Source: an uncultured Sutterella sp. (GTDB lineage: Bacteria > Pseudomonadota > Gammaproteobacteria > Burkholderiales > Burkholderiaceae_F). From it: a DNA stretch of 18,141 nt. Position 1 is the stretch's first letter, and each line of letters opens with the position of its first letter. The translations under genes and the position numbers were made by a program. The notes under the pieces are model-generated. The model was not told the DNA's origin. It saw nothing but the letters and a program-made list of their open reading frames with translations, and searched no databases. Shown piece by piece: positions 1 to 7,361 of the stretch. The DNA is taken from the NCBI GenBank assembly GCA_905201055.1, contig CAJKMT010000035.1:1-18141 (forward strand), given 5' to 3'.

Positions 1-24
1 AGAGCCGATGACACAGCAGGGAAT

Positions 25-44
25 CCCCGTCGTTCACGACGGGG
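25..44. repeat. Perfect 8-bp palindrome at window edge
   Basis: An exact inverted repeat, CCCCGTCG, a TTCA loop, then CGACGGGG. It lies just beyond the stop of the minus-strand membrane protein, so it may be that gene's terminator hairpin, but there is no T-run on the minus-strand side. A TCCCC...GGGGA hairpin of this size with a 4-nt loop also resembles a type I-E CRISPR repeat. Only one copy is inside the window, so neither reading can be settled. Confidence 0.5.
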
Positions 45-50
45 AGGATG

Positions 51-452
51 TCAATGCTTTTTGGTGATTGTTCTCAGGGCAGCCCCAGCAAGCAGTCCTA
101 AAAGCGAAAGGATGACGCCGGCTGCAATTATTGAAAATTCCGGACACCTCCAGGTGCTGAAAGAAATCATGTTGGCCAGTCGGAATGTCAGGTAGTCGGT
201 TAACATAAAACCGCAGCCAAACAATGAGGCTGTCAGGATGATCCATCTTCCCAAAGCCATTCCTTTTCCTAGAAAAACTGAAATCAGAACGATTGCAATC
301 GGATGCAGCCCGTAGAAATGAATTAAGGAAAATCCGAGCGCATCGCCCTTTTGGTCGAAAATCCAAAAAAATGAGATGGAAAACAAGCAAATCAATGCGT
401 ACAAAATCAGCCCAAGCCGAATTTTTCTTGTCTTTTGCTCACCGTCGTGCAT
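51..452 (-). CDS. Small hypothetical inner-membrane protein, four helices
   Basis: A 133-residue protein with a short charged N-terminus and four hydrophobic stretches at about residues 12-32, 41-62, 65-88 and 106-126. It ends in a short basic tail (TITKKH). The composition fits a small polytopic inner-membrane protein. I recognise no family or catalytic motif and assign no function. The start is supported by a GGAAA-type ribosome site a few bases upstream on the minus strand. It is divergent from the YheO-type regulator, with about 120 bp of A/T-rich DNA between them, so the two could share control. An overlapping minus-strand frame at 34-390 is a shadow: its translation is rich in Arg, Cys and Phe and lacks a coherent pattern. 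Confidence 0.65.
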   Translation of the reverse strand: MHDGEQKTRKIRLGLILYALICLFSISFFWIFDQKGDALGFSLIHFYGLHPIAIVLISVFLGKGMALGRWIILTASLFGCGFMLTDYLTFRLANMISFSTWRCPEFSIIAAGVILSLLGLLAGAALRTITKKH

Positions 453-513
453 TTCTTATTTCCAATTTTTCATTGTCTAAATATTAGAGCATTAGTTTAA
501 CTTTAAAGAAAAA

Positions 514-564
514 TTTACATTACCGTAGAAATTTTTATAGATCATAAATAAAAATTTATGTAAA
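514..564. promoter_or_regulatory. Inverted repeat TTTACAT / ATGTAAA upstream of regulator
   Basis: Seven-base arms TTTACAT (514-520) and ATGTAAA (558-564) flank an A/T-rich stretch and end 11 bases before the start codon of the regulator at 576. The position suits an autoregulatory operator in the divergent promoter region. A/T-rich DNA yields such pairs by chance fairly easily, so this is only a candidate. Confidence 0.25.
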
Positions 565-575
565 CTAGAGTCATT

Positions 576-1247
576 ATGAATAATGCATTAAAACCCTATC
601 TGTCTGTCGCTGAATTAATTGCAAGAACTTTTCCGCATGCTGAAGTGGTTCTTCACGACATGCTGATGCCGCAGCACTCGGTCGTTTACGTTGCCAACGG
701 CTTTGTGACCGGCAGAAAAGTCGGACAAACCTTTCATCATCTGATCGAAAAAGCGGTCTTTGCGGGCAATCCCGAAGACGGCGTCGTCGATAATTATTTC
801 TTTGATCATGCCGGTAAACGCATCCGTTCCTCATCACTTCTGATTCGTAATGACAAAAAGGAATTGATCGGCGCACTTTGCATCAATATCGATACGACCG
901 AGGCGGCTCAAGTGCTTGAGATGTTAAACGCCTGGGTTAAAGGCAAGCCCTCAACTTCAGGCACCGACCGAGCAAAAACTCTGACCGGTGGACAGACTGA
1001 AACGATCTCTGCCGTTGAAAATAAGGACAGTGTCCGTCAGTTTGTCAACAGCATGATTGATTCGATGGTCAATGAGCTGGTGAGTTCCGGTTCTCACACG
1101 CGTGAAGACCGCTTGCAGCTTATTCGCTTTATGGATGAACGGGGAGTGTTTTTGGTCAAGGGCTCTTTGGAATATGTCGCAGGGAAACTGGGCTTATCCA
1201 AAGTGACTCTTTACGGCTATCTCGATCAAATTCACGGAAAACGGTAA
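576..1247 (+). CDS. YheO/DauR-type PAS-HTH transcriptional regulator
   Basis: A 223-residue cytoplasmic DNA-binding regulator. Residues about 5-115 match the YheO-like PAS domain: an N-terminal LSVAELIARTFPHAEVVLHD segment and a core with GALCINID near residue 103. The C-terminal 50 residues hold the family's helix-turn-helix (RLQLIRFMDERGVFLVKG, then EYVAGKLGLSKVTLYGYL). The middle, about 118-150, is a polar linker. Length and domain order are normal for the family. Characterised relatives such as DauR control amino-acid catabolism genes, usually adjacent ones. The next gene starts 20 bp downstream on the same strand and encodes a PLP-dependent amino-acid enzyme, so co-transcription and control of it are likely but inferred. 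The ribosome site before ATG 576 is weak (TAGAG). Confidence 0.88.
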   Translation: MNNALKPYLSVAELIARTFPHAEVVLHDMLMPQHSVVYVANGFVTGRKVGQTFHHLIEKAVFAGNPEDGVVDNYFFDHAGKRIRSSSLLIRNDKKELIGALCINIDTTEAAQVLEMLNAWVKGKPSTSGTDRAKTLTGGQTETISAVENKDSVRQFVNSMIDSMVNELVSSGSHTREDRLQLIRFMDERGVFLVKGSLEYVAGKLGLSKVTLYGYLDQIHGKR

Positions 1248-1267
1248 TTTTTTCGAAGGGACGCATC

Positions 1268-2362
1268 ATGAATTACATTTGCACACGCTGCGGTAAATTG
1301 ACACCCACCACCACGAAAGAACCCTGCTGCGAATGCGGCGGTCTTTTCGAGTTGGATTACACCCCGCCTAAATGGGATGAGTCGCTCATTGATAAATCGC
1401 AGTGGAATCAGTTTCGCTATCGCCGCTTTATGGCTCTTGAAGACGATTGCTGGAAAGAGGTGACAATGGGTGAGGGGATGACCCCCATTATCCGTCTTGA
1501 TGACAATGTCCTTTTGAAGATGGACTACTACATGCCGACGCTTTCCTTTAAAGACCGTGGAGCGGCAACACTGGTCTCACATATGAAGTCAATCGGTGTT
1601 ACCGACTGCGTTCAGGACTCAAGCGGCAACGCAGGCAACGCCGGGGCTGCCTACGCCGCCCGCGCCGGTATCGGCTGCGAGATCTTTGTCAAAGAAGGCA
1701 CAAGTCCCTCAAAAATCCGCATGATTAAGTCGCACGGCGCGAAGGTTAATGAAGTGCCGGGCAGCCGCGATCACTGCGCCGATGTCTGCCGCGCCAAGGT
1801 CCGTGAAGAGCATAAATACTATGCCAACCACGTCTTTAATCCCTTCTTCTACGAAGGGATGAAGGCTTACATCTACGAAACCTTTGAACAATTGGGACGA
1901 ATTCCTGCCAATATCGTGGTCCCTGTCGGCAACGGCACGCTTTATATCGGTGTGGTGAAAGCCTTGCAACACCTTGTTGCGTCCGGTGCCATTGAAAAAT
2001 TCCCGCAGGTCATTGCGCTTCAGAGCGAATTGTGTGATCCGCTGTTTAAAGCGGTGCAAAAGTATGCCGATGAACCTGTAGAAGTACCTGTGGTTGACAC
2101 CATGGCTGAAGGCATTGCGATCGGCAAGCCCAGCCGCGGTCGGGAGCTTCTTGAAATGGCTTATCGCCACAACATTCGTTTTGTGACGGCGCCTGAAGAT
2201 AAGATTTTGCAGGCGAGAAGCCATTTGGCCGCTCACGGCATTTACTGTGAGCACACCACCGCTGCCAACTATGCGGCTTACCTGCATTACTGTGAAATTT
2301 ACGGCCCCACGCCCGACACACTGATTACGATGTGCGGGGCGGGGATCAAATCCGATCATTAA
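1268..2362 (+). CDS. Threonine synthase-family PLP-dependent enzyme with zinc ribbon
   Basis: A 364-residue fold-type II PLP enzyme. The N-terminus has a rubredoxin-like zinc ribbon, Cys5-x2-Cys8 and Cys20-x2-Cys23, as in the short threonine synthases. The PLP lysine is Lys95 in the motif SFKDRG. The substrate/phosphate loop is SSGNAGNA at 118-125, and the glycine-rich PLP phosphate-binding loop is GNGTLYIG at 221-228. Family members convert O-phosphohomoserine to threonine, but relatives act as ammonia-lyases or other beta/gamma-eliminases, so the substrate is not fixed by the motifs. Placement 20 bp behind a YheO-type regulator, with no other threonine-pathway gene nearby, suggests a dedicated amino-acid degradation or conversion role. 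Start at ATG 1268 with GAAGGGA upstream. The call to the family is firm; thrC itself is uncertain. Confidence 0.82.
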   Translation: MNYICTRCGKLTPTTTKEPCCECGGLFELDYTPPKWDESLIDKSQWNQFRYRRFMALEDDCWKEVTMGEGMTPIIRLDDNVLLKMDYYMPTLSFKDRGAATLVSHMKSIGVTDCVQDSSGNAGNAGAAYAARAGIGCEIFVKEGTSPSKIRMIKSHGAKVNEVPGSRDHCADVCRAKVREEHKYYANHVFNPFFYEGMKAYIYETFEQLGRIPANIVVPVGNGTLYIGVVKALQHLVASGAIEKFPQVIALQSELCDPLFKAVQKYADEPVEVPVVDTMAEGIAIGKPSRGRELLEMAYRHNIRFVTAPEDKILQARSHLAAHGIYCEHTTAANYAAYLHYCEIYGPTPDTLITMCGAGIKSDH

Positions 2363-2371
2363 TAAAGAAAC

Positions 2372-2395
2372 GCCCATTAGTGTTCGCTAATGGGC
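2372..2395 (+). terminator. Hairpin after the PLP enzyme gene
   Basis: A 9-bp perfect stem, GCCCATTAG / CTAATGGGC, with a TGTTCG loop begins 10 bases after the stop codon. The downstream side is A/T-rich but lacks a clean T-run. On the minus strand the flank is U-rich instead. It probably separates the regulator/PLP operon from the hydrogenase operon. Confidence 0.6.
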
Positions 2396-2466
2396 ATAAT
2401 TAAAAAGTTTAGGTTGCTGCGCTTACTCCCGTACCCTTTATATACTTAGGAGAAGCAAACAACCTG

Positions 2467-2479
2467 ATTCGGACCGAAT
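2467..2479. promoter_or_regulatory. Short perfect palindrome upstream of hydrogenase operon
   Basis: ATTCGG-A-CCGAAT is an exact dyad about 60 bp before the first open codon of the hydrogenase operon. Its location between the upstream hairpin and the ribosome site is where an operator would sit. No known operator consensus is recognised. Confidence 0.3.
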
Positions 2480-2492
2480 AACGAAACAGAAA

Positions 2493-2524
2493 AAGGAGAG
2501 GGCGTGCTTTCAGTTTTAAACTGA
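2493..2524 (+). promoter_or_regulatory. Strong ribosome site with six-codon open frame ahead of the fusion gene
   Basis: AAGGAG at 2493-2498 lies five bases before GTG 2504, which opens six codons and stops at TGA 2522-2524. GTG 2504 is in the same reading frame as ATG 2540 of the fusion gene. ATG 2540 has no recognisable ribosome site of its own. Either this is a translated leader with re-initiation 15 bases later, or TGA 2522 is a nonsense change in the original N-terminus. Confidence 0.4.
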
Positions 2525-2539
2525 CTGCGCGTTGATAAT

Positions 2540-4571
2540 ATGAACCCCTTGATTTTCGGCGTATGGGACGGACGCTTTTACGATAACCGATCCACATTCA
2601 CCCCGGTGGCACCGGAGAATTTGCCGCTTGAGCAATTCTCTCAGTTTAATCCCGGCAACCCCATCATGAGCTTTGTGTGCGACCGAGGCTTTTTGGTGAT
2701 GGACCGCAGAGCCAATCTCGCTTTCTCGCTCTGGCGCTACTATCAGCGTGCAGCGCGCGAGACCTGCGGTAAATGTACGCCCTGCCGAGTCGGTGTTTTG
2801 GTGATTGCCGAAGCGCTTGAAAAAACCGTTAAGGGTAAAGGGGGCGAAGTCGATTGGGAATATGTGAAATCCGTCGCTTTGCAGATGAAAGACACGAGCC
2901 TTTGCGGCATCGGTCAGACCACTCCCGTTGCGCTTTTGGGCGCTTTGGAATTTTGTCCGGAAGAAATCCTTCAGGCGCAGCCCGTGGCTGAAAATGTCTA
3001 CGACTATTACACATTGATGAGTGCGCCCTGCATTGAAGCGTGCCCGGCTCACGTCGATGTTCCCCGCTATATTGACTACATCAAGGCAGGGGAACCTGAA
3101 ATGAGCGCAGCAGTACTCTTGCGCCACTATCCGCTTGTGGGCAGCTGCGGGCGCGTTTGCGTGCGCTATTGTGAAAAAGCCTGCCGCAGACAGTATCTCG
3201 ACAGTCCCGTGGACATCAAAAATCTGAAGCGCTATGCGGCAGATGCCACCGGTCCCATGCAGGAGCTTTTCCATCAGGCTCAGCGCGAAACGAATCCCTT
3301 AAGTCCCAAAGTTGCTGTCATCGGCGCGGGGCCTGCGGGTATCAACTGTGCCTATCACTTGCTGCTTCAGGGCTATAAAGTCGATATCTTTGAAGCCAAC
3401 AGTCACGCGGGCGGCATGGCTCAGGTGGGTATCCCTCAGTATCGTCTGCCTAAAGGGTTGCTGGAAAGCGAAACCGAAGTGATTACGGAACTGGGCGGTC
3501 GTTACTTCTACCACCAGCGCCTGGGTTACGATTTTTCTATCGGCGACCTTTTTAAGCGCGGCTATAACGCCATTTTCCTGGGCGTTGGCTGCTCCAAGGG
3601 GATGTATCTCGGTCTAGAAAACGAAGATACCTCGCTTTCGGGTTACTTTAACGGCATTGACTTTCTGCAAAAAGTCGAGCGCTCTGTCACGGGCAACAAG
3701 CCATTCAAACTGACCGGAGATGTGGTTGTCGTGGGCGGCGGCAACGTCGCCATGGACTGCTGCCGCACGGCCCGCCATGGACTGCGCTCGATCGGCTGCG
3801 CGTTTAACCGACGGCAAGGGGCATGTCGTTTACCGCCGCACCGAAGAGGGAATGCCTGCCGATCATGAAGAAGTGATCGCCGCTAAAGAAGAAGGCATTG
3901 TTTTCCATTTCCTTTCTGTGCAAAAAGAAATCTTGAGCGTTGACGGTAAAGTTACGGGGCTTAAGATTGCCAAAATGCGTGAAGAAAAAGTGCCCGGATC
4001 GCGCCGCGGTAAATTAATTGAAATTGAAGGCACCGATACGGTTTTGCCCTGCACAAACCTCATTGCCGCGATCGGTCAGCGCCTTGATAAAGAAGTGCTG
4101 TGCGATGATGACGGCATCATGTTTGATAAGCGCGGCAATATTTATGTTTCAGACGCACTGGCGACGACTCGCCCGGGCGTTTTCGCAGGGGGCGATGCCG
4201 CAACCGGTCCCACCACTTTGATTGACGGTTTGGCTCAGGGACAAATTGCCGCACAATCCATCAATGAATACCTTCCCCGAGGCTCTGTCGGCTTTGTGGC
4301 CCGCCGCCGCATGGGCGAACTGATCAAAAAGGGTGATTTGATGCACGAAAATAACCCCAGAATTGATTTGTGCGAGGCACCGCGTCACAAGTTAAAGACG
4401 CTTTCAAGCGCTGAGCGCCGGGGTAATTTTGAAGAAGTGGATTTGTCGATGACCGAAAACGAAGCCATCAGTGAAGCCAATCGCTGCATGCGCTGCTATC
4501 GCATTTACGGCGTGGTCACTCAGCTTCCGATTCCGGGCAATATCACTCATATTCAGAACCAAGCGGTCTAA
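2540..4571 (+). pseudogene. NuoF-type Fe-S/GltD-type oxidoreductase fusion, frame broken near 3749-3797
   Basis: The first piece (2540-3868) begins with the C-terminal iron-sulfur domain of NuoF-type subunits: Cys76, Cys79, Cys82 and Cys122 in ETCGKCTPC...LCGIG. A GltD-type module follows, with a cysteine-rich N-part (Cys164, 168, 203, 207, 211, 215), an FAD Rossmann motif IGAGPAG at 261-267 and an NAD(P)H motif VVVGGGNVAMD at 396-406. The frame then derails. It resumes in another frame from about 3774 with YRRTEEGMPAD, the FAD-closing FAGGDAATGPTTL and a C-terminal CMRC pair, to 4571. Removing 25 nt restores about 668 residues. The NuoF FMN/NADH domain is absent, so NAD(P)H would enter through the GltD module. 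The stop overlaps the ribosome site of the hydrogenase gene, so the pair is an operon. The break may be real or an assembly fault. Confidence 0.85.
3749..3797 (+). repeat. Imperfect 25-nt tandem duplication that breaks the fusion gene
   Basis: GCCATGGACTGC occurs at 3749-3760 and again at 3774-3785, an offset of 25 nt (eight codons plus one base). After the identical 12 nt, the copies differ in bases but not in sense. Copy one reads A-M-D-C-C-R-T-A and copy two reads A-M-D-C-A-R-S-A, with different codons for the shared R and A. Both are plausible versions of the NAD(P)H-binding motif. The extra base causes the frameshift. Confidence 0.8.
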
Positions 4572-4581
4572 GGAGAAAGTC

Positions 4582-6426
4582 ATGGAAAATTTTGCTTGGT
4601 TTAACGGTCAGAAAGTCGATTTTGAAGAAGGACAGACAATCCTTCAGGTTGCTAAGAACCATGATGTCTTTATTCCTACGCTGTGCGCATTCTTGCCCTT
4701 GAACCATACGCCCGGCACGTGCCGCATGTGTCTGGTTGAAGTTTTTGATGAAGGGGAAGATACGGGCAGAATCGTCACTGCGTGTACGACACCGATCAAA
4801 AAAGGTCAGCGCATTTTCACACGAAATGAACGTGTCAGAAAGATGCAGCAGCTTCAAATGCAGCTTCTTTTTGCCGATCATGATCAGGACTGCAAGAGCT
4901 GCGCTCGGCACGGCAACTGCGAGCTTCAGGACGTGGCGCTTTTTATCGGAATGCCTCATACGCCGACGCCTTCAAACTTCATCGCCAAACGCCCCTTTGA
5001 TGACTCTTCGATGGGTATCGTGCGCGACGTTAATAAGTGCATCCGCTGCGGACGGTGCGTGGAAGTGTGCCGCCAGGTGCAGGGAATCGGTGCGCTGACG
5101 ATTGACAACTTCGGCACGATGGCCGGTGTCGCAATGACCGGTGCCAAACGCTGGGCGGACTCCGCGAAGTGCGTGCAGTGCGGTCAGTGCACCTTGGTGT
5201 GCCCCACCGGTGCCTTGAGCGAAAAAGATGAAACCGACCGGGTGCTTAATATGATTGATGACCCGGAAACGGTGACTGTTGTGCAGATGGCCCCGGCTGT
5301 TCGCGTAACGCTTGGCGAAGAGTTCGGCTTTGCTGCGGGCGAAAACGTTGAACCCCTTATTGTCTATGCGCTCAAACACATCGGTGTGGATTATGTGATG
5401 GACACAAACTTTGCCGCCGACGTCGTCATTATGGAAGAAGGTACTGAGCTTCTTGAACGACTCAAAGCGCGCAAAGAAAACAAAGCCGTGGCGCTGCCGA
5501 TGTTTACGTCCTGCTGCCCGGGCTGGGTCAATTACGTTGAAAAGCACGCGCCGATGGTGATGGAGTATCTCTCAACAACGCGCTCGCCTCAGGCCGTGTT
5601 CGGTGCTTTGGCTAAGGCGCTCTTGCCTGCCAAACTCAATGTGCCGCGAGAAAAACTGCGTGTCATTTCCATCATGCCTTGTACAGCCAAAAAGGGTGAA
5701 GCACTGCGGCCGACGCTCGCGCGGGAAGAAGGCAAAGACGTGGATGCGGTGCTCACAGTGAGAGAACTCGCCAAGCTTCTTCGCCGCTGCGGCATGCATC
5801 TGAAAAACTGCAAGCCCATGCAGCGCGATGAACACCTCTTTACCGATTATTCCGGTGCCGGTGCCATTTTCGGCACAACGGGCGGCGTGATGGAAGCGGC
5901 GGTGCGCACGGTCTATGCGTTGACGCACAACGGCGAATCCATGAAACCTCTGGTGTTTGAACCTGCCCGCGGTTTAGAGGGTGTTAAGGAAGCTCAAGCC
6001 GATCTAGGGGAATACGGCACGATCCGTATTGCCATTGTGCACGGCTTAGCCAGAACGCAGGCGCTGCTTGATAAGATGAGCGCGGGTGAAGTGGCTTATG
6101 ACTTTGTTGAAGTGATGGCTTGTCCCGGCGGGTGCATCGCTGGCGGCGGCACACCCAGAAAGAAAAATAACTACCAGCTCTATACCCGTACTCGTCAGGA
6201 AGCGATTTACCGCATTGACGATGAAGCTGCGGTTCGTGAGTCTCATAAGAATCCGGAAATCACAGCGCTTTACAGCCAATCGCTTGAGCGCCCGGGGTCA
6301 CATCTGGCTCATGAGCTTCTTCACTGCGAATATCGATCTAAGAAAGCAGAGAAGAGCCCGTCTGACGTTCGTAAGCTCTGGCATGTTTTAAGTGCCCGAT
6401 ACACGGAACCCACTAAAAAGCGGTAA
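4582..6426 (+). CDS. [FeFe]-hydrogenase catalytic subunit
   Basis: A 614-residue enzyme catalysing 2H+ + 2e- <-> H2. Domain order is that of CpI-like (M3) hydrogenases. A [2Fe-2S] domain has Cys35, 47, 50 and 68. A His-ligated [4Fe-4S] site has His100, Cys104, 107 and 113. Two [4Fe-4S] sites have Cys153, 156, 159, 163 and Cys197, 200, 203, 207. The H-cluster domain has all three signatures: FTSCCPGW (Cys311, Cys312), MPCTAKKGE (Cys367) and EVMACPGGC (Cys514, Cys518). The small-subunit-like C-terminal region (RESHKNPEI) follows. ATG 4582 is chosen because AAGGAG overlaps the preceding stop; an open frame back to 4471 overlaps the fusion gene. No signal peptide is present, so it is cytoplasmic. 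A GltD-type partner directly upstream fits the glutamate synthase-linked class (A2) of [FeFe]-hydrogenases. No HydE, HydF or HydG maturase is in the window. Confidence 0.95.
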   Translation: MENFAWFNGQKVDFEEGQTILQVAKNHDVFIPTLCAFLPLNHTPGTCRMCLVEVFDEGEDTGRIVTACTTPIKKGQRIFTRNERVRKMQQLQMQLLFADHDQDCKSCARHGNCELQDVALFIGMPHTPTPSNFIAKRPFDDSSMGIVRDVNKCIRCGRCVEVCRQVQGIGALTIDNFGTMAGVAMTGAKRWADSAKCVQCGQCTLVCPTGALSEKDETDRVLNMIDDPETVTVVQMAPAVRVTLGEEFGFAAGENVEPLIVYALKHIGVDYVMDTNFAADVVIMEEGTELLERLKARKENKAVALPMFTSCCPGWVNYVEKHAPMVMEYLSTTRSPQAVFGALAKALLPAKLNVPREKLRVISIMPCTAKKGEALRPTLAREEGKDVDAVLTVRELAKLLRRCGMHLKNCKPMQRDEHLFTDYSGAGAIFGTTGGVMEAAVRTVYALTHNGESMKPLVFEPARGLEGVKEAQADLGEYGTIRIAIVHGLARTQALLDKMSAGEVAYDFVEVMACPGGCIAGGGTPRKKNNYQLYTRTRQEAIYRIDDEAAVRESHKNPEITALYSQSLERPGSHLAHELLHCEYRSKKAEKSPSDVRKLWHVLSARYTEPTKKR

Positions 6427-6435
6427 AATCACCAA

Positions 6436-6562
6436 CGGTCTCAGGGCGGGGTGAAATTCCCCACCGGTGGTGACAGTCCACGAGCGCGGGCAGTGCTGCC
6501 CGGTCAGCAGAATCGGTGTGATTCCGATACCGACGGTTAAAGTCCGGAAGAAAGAGCGAAAA
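6436..6562 (+). ncRNA. FMN riboswitch (RFN element)
   Basis: The conserved RFN core is present in order: TCAGGGCGGGG, GTGAAATTCCCCACCGG, GGTGACAGTCC, a variable GC-rich hairpin, GTCAGCAGAATCGGTG, GATTCCGATACCGACGG, and the closing TTAAAGTCCGGA. It binds flavin mononucleotide and shuts down riboflavin synthesis when FMN is plentiful. It begins about 10 bases after the hydrogenase stop and lies 5' of ribB. Downstream, 6573-6597 can form a GC-rich hairpin (GAGGGCG with CGTCCTC, one G-U pair), likely the expression platform, with a T6 run at 6611-6616. Confidence 0.96.
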
Positions 6563-6645
6563 CTTTCCTCATGAGGGCGTCGACTCCCGGCGTCCTCTTT
6601 CCCTGATGCGTTTTTTCAATCTTGTTTTGAAGAAAGGATATTTTT

Positions 6646-7299
6646 ATGCATCAGTCTGAAAACCTTCTGGCGCAGTACGGCGCCGACAGCTATCTTCGTG
6701 TCAAACGCGCCATTGATGATCTTCGCGCCGGACGCGGTGTGATGGTGGTTGATGACGAAAATCGTGAAAACGAAGGGGACCTTATTCTCTCAACCGACTT
6801 TCTGACGGTTGAGCAGATGGCGCTCATGATTCGTGCCTGCTCAGGTATTGTCTGCGTCTGCCTCAGAGATGAAGACTGCAAGCGCCTGGATCTTCCTCAA
6901 ATGGTGCAAAACAACACAAACACTCAGGGCACGGCTTTCTGTGTTTCCATTGAAGCGGCTAAGGGCTGCACGACCGGAGTGAGCGCAAAAGACCGAGTCA
7001 CTACGATTAAAGCGGCTGCAAACCCCAACGGTAAGCCTGAGGATCTCCTGCGTCCGGGGCATGTCTATCCGCTTCGCGCCCGTCCCAACGGCGTGCTTGA
7101 GCGCCGCGGCCACACGGAAGCCACGGTGGATCTGATGCGTATTGCAGGGCTTAATCCCGCAGGTGTCCTGTGCGAACTCATGAATCCCGACGGCACGATG
7201 GCCAAACTGCCTCAGGTTTGTGAATTTGCAAACCTCCACGGTCTTTGCGTGATCACCGTGGAAGACCTCGTGAGATACCGCCAGGCATTTAATTGCTGA
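6646..7299 (+). CDS. ribB: 3,4-dihydroxy-2-butanone 4-phosphate synthase
   Basis: A 217-residue cytoplasmic enzyme converting ribulose 5-phosphate to 3,4-dihydroxy-2-butanone 4-phosphate and formate, a precursor step of riboflavin synthesis. Hallmarks visible: DDENRENEGDL (acidic metal/substrate loop, residues 36-46), a TGVSAKDR segment, RPGHVYPLRA, and RRGHTEATVDL with the catalytic His. Length is that of the stand-alone E. coli-type enzyme; there is no GTP cyclohydrolase II domain fused behind it. The start at ATG 6646 has AGAAAGGA upstream. The FMN riboswitch in the leader shows feedback control by FMN. It lies directly behind a flavoprotein/hydrogenase operon, but the riboswitch makes it a separately controlled unit. 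Confidence 0.97.
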   Translation: MHQSENLLAQYGADSYLRVKRAIDDLRAGRGVMVVDDENRENEGDLILSTDFLTVEQMALMIRACSGIVCVCLRDEDCKRLDLPQMVQNNTNTQGTAFCVSIEAAKGCTTGVSAKDRVTTIKAAANPNGKPEDLLRPGHVYPLRARPNGVLERRGHTEATVDLMRIAGLNPAGVLCELMNPDGTMAKLPQVCEFANLHGLCVITVEDLVRYRQAFNC

Positions 7300-7311
7300 G
7301 CTTCAGATAAG

Positions 7312-7349
7312 AGAAACGGTCCGATGGGATAAACAATCAGACCGTTTCT
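7312..7349 (+). terminator. 10-bp hairpin after ribB
   Basis: AGAAACGGTC (7312-7321) pairs exactly with GACCGTTTCT (7340-7349) across an 18-nt loop, starting 12 bases after the ribB stop. There is no T-run behind it, so it may help a longer terminator just downstream rather than act alone. Confidence 0.5.
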
Positions 7350-7361
7350 GCGAAATCGAAA

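Noticed and set aside
1709..2377. 222-codon open frame antisense to the PLP enzyme gene
   Set aside because: It overlaps a well-supported gene and has no domain or ribosome site.
2516..3274. 252-codon open frame antisense to the fusion gene
   Set aside because: It overlaps conserved cysteine motifs on the plus strand and shows no family of its own.
4471..4581. Longer N-terminus for the hydrogenase
   Set aside because: The open frame extends upstream but overlaps the fusion gene in another frame, and ATG 4582 has an ideal ribosome site and matches the family start.
2540..6426. Reading the window as clostridial because of the [FeFe]-hydrogenase
   Set aside because: DsbB-type oxidase, an adenylylated-type glutamine synthetase and the overall base and codon use point to a proteobacterium.
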